Positions 40,401-48,247 of a stretch of 48,917 nt of DNA are shown here, one piece after another. The stretch is from Gemmatimonadales bacterium (GTDB lineage Bacteria > Gemmatimonadota > Gemmatimonadetes > Longimicrobiales > Gaopeijiaceae). The stretch's first letter is position 1. Each line of letters begins with the position of its first letter. The stretch spans positions 1 to 48,917 of the forward strand of contig REBP01000096.1 in the NCBI GenBank assembly GCA_007692665.1, read 5' to 3'. A program made the position numbers and the translations under genes. The notes under the pieces are model-generated. The model had not been told where the DNA came from. It worked only from the letters and a program-made list of their open reading frames with translations, and ran no database searches.

Positions 40401-42089
40401 ATGCGACGCCATCCCGATTCAGGACCCGTTCCCGCCGTCCTGCTGGCCCTTCTTGCCATGCTGGTCGGGTGGCCGGCCCCCTCGCCGGCCCCCGCATGGG
40501 CCCAGGGGGTGGACCACGCTGCTCACGACTCCCACCTGGCCCCGGGCGCCGACGACCTCGGAAACGTGGACTTCCAGGCGAGCTGCGCGCCCGCCGTCCA
40601 GGAGGACTTCGACCGCGCCGTGGCGCTCCTCCACCACATGATGTACGAGCAGTCACGTTCCGCCTTCGAGGCCATCGTGGAGGCAGACCCCGGGTGCGCC
40701 ATGGCCCACTGGGGCGTGGCCACGACGCTCTTCCAGCCGCTCTGGCCTGCGCGTCCGGACGCCGAGACCCGCAAGCGCGGATGGAGCGCCGTGGAAACTG
40801 CCCGGGAGCTGGGCCCTGAAACCGACCGGGAGCGTGCACTCCTGGATGCCACGTCGGCGTTCTTCGAGGATCCGGATGCGGACGCATGGTGGCCGCGCAT
40901 CGAGCGGTGGGCGGAATCCATGGAGGCCGCCTACCGGACCCACCCCGATGACCTCGAGATCGCGGCCTTCCACGGGCTCGCGCTGCTCGCCGCCGGGCAG
41001 GTGGCCGACGACCAGCTCGCCGAGAACGCCCGCGCCGCCGAGGTGCTGAGCGCGGTGCACGAGCGTGAACCTCACCACCCGGGCGCGATCCACTACACGA
41101 TCCACGCGGATGATGCCACCGGTCGGGCCGACCGGCATCTTCACATGGTCGAGCAGTACGGCGAGATCGCGCCGATGGTGCCGCACGCCCTTCACATGCC
41201 GAGCCACATCTACGTGCGCCTCGGGGAATGGCCCGAGGTGATCGAGTGGAACCGGAAGTCCGCCGACGCCGCCGTCGAGCATCCCGTCGGGGACCGCGTC
41301 TCGTTCCACCACGTGCATGCGCTGGACTACATGCTGTACGGGCATCTCCAGCGCGGCGACGACGAACAGGCCGCCGCCGTCCTCGACGAGGCCTGGGCGG
41401 TGGGCACCTACCAGGAAGACTTCATCACGGCCTATCACCTGGCCGTGATGCCCGCCCGGATGGCGGTGGAGCGACGGGCCTGGGAGGAGGCGGCCCGCAT
41501 CGAGCCCGGGGTGCCCGACTACCTGTCGTGGGACGGGTACCTCTGGCCGAAGGCCATCTCCCTGTTCGCCCGGGGGCTCGGCGGAGCGCACACCGGTGAC
41601 CTCGCGAAAGCCCGTGAAGCCGAGTCAACCATGGCGGAACTGGAGCGCCAGGCCCGGGAGGCCGGGGAGCGGGCGTTCGCCTCCTACATCGGGATCGACC
41701 GGCTGATCCTGGCCGGGTGGATCGCCCACGCAGAGGGCGACCCCGAGGCCGCCGAACGCCACATGAAGGAGGCCGCCGACCTCGAGGACGGGGTCGAGAA
41801 GCATCCGGTGAGCCCCGGCTCCCTCCTCCCACCCCGGGAAGCCCTCGGTGACCTGCTGATGGCGCAGGAACGCCACGCGGAAGCGCGGCACGCCTACGAG
41901 GCATCGCTGGACGTCTGGCCGGGGCGCTACAACTCCCTGCTGGGAGCCGCCCGTGCGGCGCGGGCCGCGGGTGACGAAGAAGGGGCCCGGGCGCACTACC
42001 AGGCTCTCATGAATGTCGTCGAGGATGCCCGGCGGGATCGTCCCGGAGTGCAGGAGGCGGCAAGCATGGTGGGAGTCGGCGGGAGCTGA
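40401..42089 (+). CDS. Exported TPR-repeat protein
   Basis: 562 residues from ATG 40401, with GCGGAGGA seven bases upstream. Signal peptide over residues 1-35 (PAVLLALLAMLVGWPAPSPA, PAWAQ). The mature part is a chain of helix pairs: YEQSRSAFEAIVEADPGCAM, WGVATTLFQPLWPARPDA, HPGAIHYTIHADDATGRADR, HALHMPSHIYVRLGEWPEVI, and LDVWPGRYNSLLGAARAARA as TPR units. His-rich patches (HHPGAIHYTIH; PHALHMPSHIY; SFHHVHALDY) are typical of this family and may bind metal. Partner unknown. The divergent gap 40140-40400 has no gene. Confidence 0.82.
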   Translation: MRRHPDSGPVPAVLLALLAMLVGWPAPSPAPAWAQGVDHAAHDSHLAPGADDLGNVDFQASCAPAVQEDFDRAVALLHHMMYEQSRSAFEAIVEADPGCAMAHWGVATTLFQPLWPARPDAETRKRGWSAVETARELGPETDRERALLDATSAFFEDPDADAWWPRIERWAESMEAAYRTHPDDLEIAAFHGLALLAAGQVADDQLAENARAAEVLSAVHEREPHHPGAIHYTIHADDATGRADRHLHMVEQYGEIAPMVPHALHMPSHIYVRLGEWPEVIEWNRKSADAAVEHPVGDRVSFHHVHALDYMLYGHLQRGDDEQAAAVLDEAWAVGTYQEDFITAYHLAVMPARMAVERRAWEEAARIEPGVPDYLSWDGYLWPKAISLFARGLGGAHTGDLAKAREAESTMAELERQAREAGERAFASYIGIDRLILAGWIAHAEGDPEAAERHMKEAADLEDGVEKHPVSPGSLLPPREALGDLLMAQERHAEARHAYEASLDVWPGRYNSLLGAARAARAAGDEEGARAHYQALMNVVEDARRDRPGVQEAASMVGVGGS

Positions 42090-42217
42090 CGTCGTGGTGC
42101 ATCGCCGGGCGCGGGACCTATATTGGCGTGAGCATCGAGCCTGGACGGGGCACCCGACCCGGACAGGTCACCCATCCCGGGCAGCACGCCTGGCCGGCAC
42201 CGATCGGAGGCACAAGC

Positions 42218-42844
42218 ATGACACCCTGGTCCCGCAACCTCCCGGCACTCGTCCTTGCCCTGAGCCTCGCCGCCTGCGACGGGGCGCCCACCGAGCCGGT
42301 GGCACCCCCCTTCGACACCGACGTCGAGTTCTTCCTGGCGGAGGCGGGAACGTCGGAGCGGGCCTCCCGCGGGGAGCGGGCCACCGCCGCCGTGGCCCAT
42401 GCCCATGCACTTCTCGAGCGGGCGTCCGCGTTCGTGAGCGAGCATCCTTCCGAGGAAGCCGAGCGCATCCTCGCGCTCGCCCGGTCGGCCTGCGAGTCGG
42501 CGGACGAGGCTCTCCAGGCCGGGCGCTGGGTGGCCGCAGCGCAGGGGTCCCTCCGCTGCGCAACCGGCGCGCGCATGGCCGTGCTGCAGGCCCGGGCCGA
42601 TGGGACGGGGCATCTCGAGGTACGGGCAGAGCAGGCTGTGGAGCGGGCCGGAGAACTCGTGGCCAGGGCGGCCGCCCTGGTGCACTCCTCCACGCCCCCG
42701 CGGGCGGCGCAGCTCCTGGCAGACGCCGAGGGCCACCTCGCCGAGGCCCGGCGCGCGCTGGGGGCCGGGCAGTTCGGGGACGCCATTGCCCGGGCGGTGC
42801 GCGCGGGGATGCTCGCGCAGCGCATCATCCAGGTGCTCGGATGA
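42218..42844 (+). CDS. Helical lipoprotein, unknown
   Basis: 208 residues from ATG 42218, with CGGAGG seven bases upstream. Lipobox ALSLAAC (about residue 19). The rest is Ala/Glu-rich and helical: RATAAVAHAHALLERASAFV, EEAERILALARSACESADEA, VRAEQAVERAGELVARAAAL and AAQLLADAEGHLAEARRALG. The pattern suits a three- or four-helix bundle. No family recognised. Same strand as the TPR gene, 128 bases behind it; a TATATT (42119-42124) could be its own -10. Confidence 0.7.
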   Translation: MTPWSRNLPALVLALSLAACDGAPTEPVAPPFDTDVEFFLAEAGTSERASRGERATAAVAHAHALLERASAFVSEHPSEEAERILALARSACESADEALQAGRWVAAAQGSLRCATGARMAVLQARADGTGHLEVRAEQAVERAGELVARAAALVHSSTPPRAAQLLADAEGHLAEARRALGAGQFGDAIARAVRAGMLAQRIIQVLG

Positions 42845-42902
42845 GGCCCCGTCCGGGTGGCTGACCCGGGACCCCCGAGGCAGCGCCGGATCCACGTCAG
42901 TG

Positions 42903-44021
42903 TCAACGCCCCGGGAGGTCCCGCCGTCCGAGCTTCAGAACCACCTCGCTCAGTCCGTCCTTCACTTCGGCAAGGTTGGCGGTGGTGGGAACGACGATAC
43001 CCCCATCCTCAGCCGAAATACCGGCGAAGCCCACCTTGAGCCGGATTTCACTCTCCCGGATGTCGAACCCCGCGAGATTGCGTCCCACGTCCTGGTAGAG
43101 GCGGTCCAGAAGCCCCGAAACCTGCGCGGGCGACAGGAAGGGCGTCTTCCCCTCGGCCTCGAGCTGCCGGACGAGCGAGGCGTTGTCTTCCCCCCGCTGC
43201 GCCAGGGCTTTCTCGAGTTTCTGCTTCTCGGCAGACAGGCGCTTCTCGACCTTCGCCACCTCTGAAGCAACGCGGCCGTCGGCTTCGTCCGCCCTGCGCC
43301 GGTGCGTCTGGAGATCGTCTCTGGCGCCGTCCAGTTCTTCCTGGAGACCCCGGTTGAGCTGGAGAAGGGCGGCGAACTTCTCGTCCAGATCCTGGGCCTC
43401 TGCAAGCTGGGCCATCCCTTCCTCCAGCCTGGCGTTGAGGGACTCGACCTCCTTCAGCCGAGCCTGCTCTTCCGCCAGGAGTCGCTTGACCTCGGCCTTC
43501 TCCTCCTGGAGCGCCCTCTTTGCTGCCTGAACCGCGGCGACCTCCGCCTTCCGAGCCTTCACTTCCTCGGCGAGTCTTGCCTCCATCGCCACCGAGGCCT
43601 CACGGACGGCCTTTGCTTCGGCCTCCAGCGTCTCGCGATCCGCCAGGAGCCTGAGCTGTTCAGCCTGGGTCTGTTTCTTCGTGGTCGCCAGCTCCTCCTT
43701 CGACTCGTCCAGACTCTTCCTGGTCTCGGCGAGGTCCTTCTCCATCTCGGCCAGATCCTTCCTGTTCTGCGCGAGATCCTTCCTGTTCTGCGTGAGATCC
43801 TTCTTGTTCTGCGCGAGATCCTTCCTGTTCTGCGCGAGTTCCTCTTTCGCCTGCTCGAGTTCCCGGCTGGACTCCGTTACCTCCGCCTTGACGCGGGACA
43901 TTTCCTTTTCGGCGCCTTCGAGCTTGTTCCGGAGGTCCTCGTTCTCCTTGCGGAGGCGCTGGAGAGCCTCGGGGGTCACATCGTTGTTCTGGGGAGAGTT
44001 TCCCGGCCTCGATCTCGGCAT
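42903..44021 (-). CDS. Long coiled-coil protein, last gene of the five-gene operon
   Basis: 372 residues. Residues about 15-270 are almost unbroken coiled coil, including four 21-bp DNA repeats (43753-43836) that encode LAQNRKD heptads (LAQNRKDLAQNKKDLTQNRK). From residue 285 a small domain follows: LSPAQVSGLLDRLYQDVGRN, FDIRESEIRLKVGFAGIS. This closing domain resembles residues 30-60 of the protein at 44033 (VISEAELDLKVGF), so the operon proteins share a building block. No signal or membrane segment, so probably cytoplasmic. Its role may be structural, inferred from the coil. Confidence 0.75.
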   Translation of the reverse strand: MPRSRPGNSPQNNDVTPEALQRLRKENEDLRNKLEGAEKEMSRVKAEVTESSRELEQAKEELAQNRKDLAQNKKDLTQNRKDLAQNRKDLAEMEKDLAETRKSLDESKEELATTKKQTQAEQLRLLADRETLEAEAKAVREASVAMEARLAEEVKARKAEVAAVQAAKRALQEEKAEVKRLLAEEQARLKEVESLNARLEEGMAQLAEAQDLDEKFAALLQLNRGLQEELDGARDDLQTHRRRADEADGRVASEVAKVEKRLSAEKQKLEKALAQRGEDNASLVRQLEAEGKTPFLSPAQVSGLLDRLYQDVGRNLAGFDIRESEIRLKVGFAGISAEDGGIVVPTTANLAEVKDGLSEVVLKLGRRDLPGR

Positions 44022-44032
44022 GGTTCAGGCCT

Positions 44033-44506
44033 TTAGAGTCGGTCCTGGATATTGAGGGAGCGGATGATCCGCCCCCTGTCGTCCTCCACGCGCGTCGCCC
44101 ACAGCCCCAGGTCCGGCACGTAGCGGGCGTTCACCTGCAACGAGCCGAGAACGCCGGCAAGCTCGGTCACATCCTTTCTGGCCCTGACCTCGCGGACCAC
44201 GTCGTCCTCGGAGCGCGTCGGCTTCTTCTCGGGAGGAAGCTCGCTGCGGGTGGCGACGTAGCGCACCTTGATGGTGGAGAGGGCCTCGGAGGAGACTCCG
44301 CCCCGGGTCACCGCAGCCGCAGAGACGGGCTCCACGGCCAGCCGGCCTCCCTCGAACCGAAAGCCGACCTTCAGATCCAGCTCGGCCTCGGAAATCACCA
44401 TTCCCGTGCTCATTCCGTCAGGGAGCCCCATGTCTTCCTGGGCCTTTCCGAACGATCGACCCGCGGCCTCGATGAGGTGGTCCAGATCCACTTCCTGTTC
44501 GCTCAC
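44033..44506 (-). CDS. Operon protein with helix plus ISExELxLKV beta motif
   Basis: 157 residues from GTG 44506, with GGGAG five bases upstream. N-terminal helix LDHLIEAAGRSFGKAQEDMG, then GMVISEAELDLKVGFRFEGG, LSTIKVRYVATRSE and a C-terminal alpha/beta part (LQVNARYVPDLGLWATRVED, DRGRIIRSLNIQD). The N-terminal helix is like those of the proteins at 44520 and 45515, and the beta motif recurs at the end of the coiled-coil protein. No known family is assigned. Twelve bases separate it from the coiled-coil start. Confidence 0.7.
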   Translation of the reverse strand: MSEQEVDLDHLIEAAGRSFGKAQEDMGLPDGMSTGMVISEAELDLKVGFRFEGGRLAVEPVSAAAVTRGGVSSEALSTIKVRYVATRSELPPEKKPTRSEDDVVREVRARKDVTELAGVLGSLQVNARYVPDLGLWATRVEDDRGRIIRSLNIQDRL

Positions 44507-44519
44507 AACATCTCCCGTT

Positions 44520-45080
44520 TCAGGATTCGTCTGCGTTGCCCGACGGCGACCCTTCGGTACTTCTCACCGGTTCCAGTCGAAGGGGCATGGGGACCGGCAC
44601 CAGTGTCGCGGTAACTCTCGAGGTCACCGACATGTCCCGGTTGAGCTTTCGCTCGAACCGGATCGAGCCGGTGTCCGCCAGGAGGGCGAAGCGTCCGGTT
44701 CGCTTTCCCGATTCGTCGGACGACTCCGTGATCTTGAGGTCCATCTGGACATCGATCACCGTCTGCGAGAACTGGTAGAAGGTGGGCATCACCCCCAGAT
44801 CCAGGAGTGAGACCTTCCTGAGCGGCCCATGCTCGAAGGAGATCCCCCCGTCCTCCGCGATGACCTCCCGAATCGTCGGCACGATCTCGACTTCGGTCTC
44901 GGCCAGTTCCCGAACAAGGCCTGCGGAAGCGCGGTCCAGCGCGCCCTGGGCGTCGGCCACACTCTCCGCCACCATCCGGATCAGGTCGCCGAGCGACGCC
45001 TCCTGGGTCTCCCGGACCGGGATCTCCGGCGAAAGCAGTGGCTTTCGGAGGACCTGGTGGGCCTTGGAAATGGGTGACAT
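44520..45080 (-). CDS. DUF2589-like protein, paralogue of the 45515 protein
   Basis: 186 residues from ATG 45080, with ACGGAGC upstream. N-terminal amphipathic helix (LGDLIRMVAESVADAQGALD), then the signature VSLLDLGVMPTFYQFSQTVI, DVQMDLKITESS, and a long strand pair ending SVTSRVTATLVPVPMPLRLE. The order (helix, LL-x-I-x-MPTFYQF, I-D-V-x-M-D-L-K, Arg-rich end) follows that of DUF2589 proteins (LLTIVPIPxxxIDExTIDF), but this is pattern memory, not a search result. Function unknown. Confidence 0.7.
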   Translation of the reverse strand: MSPISKAHQVLRKPLLSPEIPVRETQEASLGDLIRMVAESVADAQGALDRASAGLVRELAETEVEIVPTIREVIAEDGGISFEHGPLRKVSLLDLGVMPTFYQFSQTVIDVQMDLKITESSDESGKRTGRFALLADTGSIRFERKLNRDMSVTSRVTATLVPVPMPLRLEPVRSTEGSPSGNADES

Positions 45081-45194
45081 GGACTCAAGCTCCGTCTGAT
45101 GACATGGGAGTGGGGAAATCCAGGGCGGCGCGGAAACAACAGGCGCTCCGGGGCAGCGCGTCGAAAGGGGGACCCCGCCGAGTGTCGTGCAGGA

Positions 45195-45515
45195 TCATTC
45201 CTGGTTGATCCCCACGGCTCCCAGGGACGCCAGGAGCGCCTGGTATCGCCCCAGGTTCATGTGAATCCCCCCCACCATGCGGATGCCGCGCTCCCGCTGA
45301 AGCGAGAGGGCCTGGGTCAGCGTCATGCGAGCGACGACGACGGCTCCGCTCCCGTTGAGCCGAAGCGCCACCTGTCCTCCGTGGACCACCACCAGGGCGG
45401 AGGGGTCGCCGTTGGCAGAGACCACCAGGAAGAGCCCGGGGGGCCCGTCCTGGAATTCGACCGTCGCTCCGAACTTTCCGTAGATGCCGGCGGGGCCTCC
45501 CGGCGAGGCCCTCAT
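45195..45515 (-). CDS. Small hypothetical protein of the five-gene operon
   Basis: 106 residues from ATG 45515; the start overlaps the stop of the gene before it by one base (TGATG). Strands in the first two thirds (GATVEFQDGPPGLFLVVSAN, ALVVVHGGQVALRLNGSGAV) and helices in the rest (MTLTQALSLQRERGIRMVGG, RYQALLASLGAVGI). Not recognised. Tight coupling to the DUF2589-like gene points to a shared role; a 114-base gap then precedes the next gene. Confidence 0.65.
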   Translation of the reverse strand: MRASPGGPAGIYGKFGATVEFQDGPPGLFLVVSANGDPSALVVVHGGQVALRLNGSGAVVVARMTLTQALSLQRERGIRMVGGIHMNLGRYQALLASLGAVGINQE

Positions 45516-46036
45516 CAGCCGGCAGGAGCAGGCCGGTTGTCCACCACGTTGAGGACGGGTTCAAGACGTGCCGGGGGAGGCACCGGGACCATGCGGGTGA
45601 TCATCCGGCTCGTACCCCGGACCTCCTTCCCGAATTTCCGGTTGTGAGAGACATCGGTCTTGACCGACGCACTCCACATCGCAAAGCCCACCTTGGCCTT
45701 GGCGCTGACCTTGATGTTCGTCTCCCTGGACATGGTGGTCTTGATGTCCATGGTCACCTCGATGGTGGCCTCGGCAAACTGGTAGAAGGTGGGCATGAGG
45801 CCGATCTGCAGGAGGGAGACATCCACCGGCGGCGCCTGGGTGAAGGAAACCGAGCCATCGGCGGCGATGGTCTGGGTGATCGCCAGGACCAGGGGTACCT
45901 CGGTGTCGGCGAGCAGTTTCGCCGTTTCCACGGAGTTCTCGTCGAGGGCGCGCTGCGCTTCCGCTACGCCGAGTCCCAGCTTCATCACCATTTCCGGGAG
46001 AGGTACGTCAAGGAGTTCCTGTCCGACACTGGCCAT
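45515..46036 (-). CDS. DUF2589-like protein, first gene of the operon
   Basis: 173 residues from ATG 46036, with CGAGGT eight bases upstream. N-terminal helix PLPEMVMKLGLGVAEAQRAL, then the shared VDVSLLQIGLMPTFYQFAEA and TIEVTMDIKTTMSRETNIKV, AKVGFAMWSASVKTDVSHNR, and a closing RMITRMVPVPPPARLEPVLN. The middle and end follow the layout of DUF2589 proteins (strand, W-x-x-SVK, Ser-His turn, final P-x-x-LAR). Paralogue of the protein at 44520. A possible promoter lies upstream on the minus strand around 46105-46140. Confidence 0.7.
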   Translation of the reverse strand: MASVGQELLDVPLPEMVMKLGLGVAEAQRALDENSVETAKLLADTEVPLVLAITQTIAADGSVSFTQAPPVDVSLLQIGLMPTFYQFAEATIEVTMDIKTTMSRETNIKVSAKAKVGFAMWSASVKTDVSHNRKFGKEVRGTSRMITRMVPVPPPARLEPVLNVVDNRPAPAG

Positions 46037-46342
46037 GTTTTGTACCTCGTGAGTTCAGGGGGACTTCGTGGAGAAAAAGGCGGAACGCCGCTGCTCCCGG
46101 ACCCAGAGTAGGATATCCGGGGCCGATATACAAGGAAAATCTTCGCGGCATCCGTTCTGCGCCGAAACCGGGGTGATCATGACGCGAGCCCGAGTTTCTG
46201 ACGGGCCCATCGTCGACGCCGGCCTGCATTCCGAGCAGCGGCAGATCCGGGTTGCCGATGGCGAAATCTGCTTGAAAACTTGGGGTCACGGAGTCATGCC
46301 GGGGCAGGCCCCAAGGCGGCGGGGGGCTTCTGACCGGACCGA
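46037..46342. other. Intergenic region without a supported gene
   Basis: 306 bases between the first operon gene and the amidohydrolase stop. The part nearest the operon is AT-richer (46100-46145) and could hold its minus-strand promoter, for example TTGTAT and TACTCT with a 17-base gap read on that strand. TTGGGG..CCCCAA near 46282-46316 may be part of a terminator for neither or either gene. I see nothing else. Confidence 0.5.
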
Positions 46343-47686
46343 TTACCACGCGTGAGCCGTGGGCGCTCCGTTTTCCTTGTAGATGCGTCCGCCCTTCATG
46401 ACGAAGCCGACGTCCATGAGGATGCCGACATCCTCCAGCGGATTGCCGCGCACGGCCACGAGGTCCGCATACTTCCCGACCTCCAGGGTGCCGAAGGCGT
46501 CGAGCTGCCCCAGGAGGTCGGCGGCGTCGCGGGTGGCGGAGCGCAGCGCCCGGGCAGGAGACATCCCTGCTTCCACCAGCAGGCGGAACTCGTCGGCATT
46601 GGTACCGTGGGGGAAGACGCCGGCGTCGGTGCCGAAGGCGATGGGCACCCCGGAGCGGATGGCACGCCGGTGCGACTCCCGGGCGATGGGGGTGATCTCC
46701 CTCGCCTTGATGGCGGACCAGGGGGCGAGGGTCCCGGCCTGCGCAGCCTCGTAGACATACTCGAAGGCCATCATGGTGGGCACCAGGTACGTACCCCGGC
46801 GGGACATCTCGGCGAGGATCTCGTCGTCCAGAACGGCCCCGTGGTCGATGGAGGCCACCCCGGCATGGACCGCGTTCCGGATTCCCTCGATGCCGTGGGC
46901 ATGGGCCATGACCCGGCGGTTCAGCATGGTGGCCGTCTCCACCAACGCCTCGAATTCGGCGGGGGTCACCTGGGCGGGGCCGATCTCCGTTCCCACCGAC
47001 AGCACCCCGGCGGTGGCGCAGGTCTTGATGAGATCCGATCCGTACTTGATCTGGTACCGGACCGCCGCCCGCGCCTCGTCCGGGGAGTTGAAGATCCCCT
47101 GCTCCACTCCGGTCTCGGGGAAGGCGTCGGGGCGAAAGCCCCCGGAGTCGCAGTGCCCGCCGCTGATCCCCAGCCCCTTTCCGGCGGTGAAGATGCGCGG
47201 CCCGGGGACAAGGCCGTCGTTCACTGCATTCCGGAGCGCGATGTCGGCGAACTCCGAGGCTCCGGCGTTCCGCACCGCGGTGAAGCCCGCCAGGAGGGTG
47301 ATCCGGGCGTTCTTCGCGCCCACCAGTGCCGCGGCCCCCGGATACTGGCTCAGGAACCCGCCCCTGAACCCGTCGGAGGGGTCCGAGGTGATATGGGTGT
47401 GCATGTCGATGAGTCCCGGGAGAACCGTCCACCCGGAGAGGTCCACTTCCCTGGCCCCTGCCGGAGCCTGCACATCCTCTCCCACCTCGGCGATCCGCCC
47501 GTCCCGGATGACCAGGGTGACGTTCTGACGCAGGGTTTCGCCGGTGCCGTCGAAGAGGGCGCCGGCCCGGACCACCACCACCTCTTCCGACTGGGCCGAA
47601 AGGCCCGGGGCAAGCGCGAGGGAGAGGGCGCAGAGGAAGCCGAGGGCTGTGGCGACGAAGCGGGCGGAGCGGGATCGGGTTCTCAT
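46343..47686 (-). CDS. Exported amidohydrolase (imidazolonepropionase/prolidase-like)
   Basis: 447 residues with a signal peptide (residues 1-31, ending LAPGLSAQ). The TIM-barrel metal site is complete: H96 and H98 in LPGLIDMHTHITSD, a likely carboxylated Lys in YGSDLIKTCATAG, MAHAHGIEGIRNAVHAGVAS, SIDHGAVLDD and the catalytic Asp in IAFGTDAGVFPHG. The composite beta-domain strands flank it (VVVRAGALFDGTGETL; YADLVAVRGNPLEDVGILMD). Related enzymes hydrolyse imidazolonepropionate, Xaa-Pro or other dipeptides. Periplasmic export argues for peptide or xenobiotic hydrolysis. It lies divergent from the GntR gene. Confidence 0.87.
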   Translation of the reverse strand: MRTRSRSARFVATALGFLCALSLALAPGLSAQSEEVVVVRAGALFDGTGETLRQNVTLVIRDGRIAEVGEDVQAPAGAREVDLSGWTVLPGLIDMHTHITSDPSDGFRGGFLSQYPGAAALVGAKNARITLLAGFTAVRNAGASEFADIALRNAVNDGLVPGPRIFTAGKGLGISGGHCDSGGFRPDAFPETGVEQGIFNSPDEARAAVRYQIKYGSDLIKTCATAGVLSVGTEIGPAQVTPAEFEALVETATMLNRRVMAHAHGIEGIRNAVHAGVASIDHGAVLDDEILAEMSRRGTYLVPTMMAFEYVYEAAQAGTLAPWSAIKAREITPIARESHRRAIRSGVPIAFGTDAGVFPHGTNADEFRLLVEAGMSPARALRSATRDAADLLGQLDAFGTLEVGKYADLVAVRGNPLEDVGILMDVGFVMKGGRIYKENGAPTAHAW

Positions 47687-47822
47687 GGCGTGCTCAATCG
47701 GAGGATGGTGAGCGTGGCATCCGGGGTCGATGGAGAGCGGAAGCCAAGGTAGGACGGGGTTTAGGGGCGTGCAAGCCGCCCGACGGAGCCCTCGGGCGAG
47801 CGGGGCTCACGGAGGCGCAGGC

Positions 47823-47855
47823 TTGACTTATAGCTGTACTAGCACACATGGTACA
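47823..47855 (+). promoter_or_regulatory. Promoter and probable GntR operator dyad
   Basis: TTGACT (47823-47828) is a good -35. TGTAC (47835-47839) and GTACA (47851-47855) form a dyad over the place of the -10, just before the regulator ATG at 47858. YtrA-type GntR proteins repress their own operons from such sites. Confidence 0.55.
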
Positions 47856-47857
47856 CC

Positions 47858-48247
47858 ATGCTTCCCTTCCGCGTCTCCCTCGACCCGGGCGAATCGCCCT
47901 TCCGGCAGACGGTCTTTGCCGCCACCCGGGCCATCGTGTCGGGGGAGCTGGGCGAGGGGGACGCCTTCCCGTCGGTGCGCGACCTGAGCCAGGCCCTGCG
48001 CATCAACCCCAACACCGCCCACAAGGTGGTGGCCGAGCTGATCCGGCAGGGGCTCCTCGAGGCCCGCCCGGGGATCGGGACCGTCGTCGCTGCAGGCCGC
48101 CCGCCCACACCCGAGGAACGGGACGCCCTCCTCGCAAACCAGGTGGAGGCGCTCGTCGTGGAAGCCCGGCGGCTGCGCCTCACCCGCGACCAGCTCCACG
48201 AGGCCGTGGACACCCACTGGAACGACCTTTCCCGGAGCGTGCGATGA
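47858..48247 (+). CDS. YtrA-subfamily GntR transcriptional regulator
   Basis: 129 residues. A winged helix-turn-helix fills residues 10-78: SPFRQTVFAATRAIVSGELG, then EGDAFPSVRDLSQALRINPN, TAHKVVAELIRQGLLEARPG and IGTVV. The PSVRDLS-x-L-x-I-N-P-N-T motif is the GntR signature. The short C-terminal helical tail (EERDALLANQVEALVVEARR) and small size define the YtrA branch, which controls ABC-transporter operons. The next gene is indeed an ABC ATPase, overlapping by four bases (ATGA). Confidence 0.9.
   Translation: MLPFRVSLDPGESPFRQTVFAATRAIVSGELGEGDAFPSVRDLSQALRINPNTAHKVVAELIRQGLLEARPGIGTVVAAGRPPTPEERDALLANQVEALVVEARRLRLTRDQLHEAVDTHWNDLSRSVR

Noticed and set aside
46068-46355. 95-codon plus-strand ORF between the operon and the amidohydrolase
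   Set aside because: No ribosome site, no recognisable pattern, and it runs into the antisense of the amidohydrolase.
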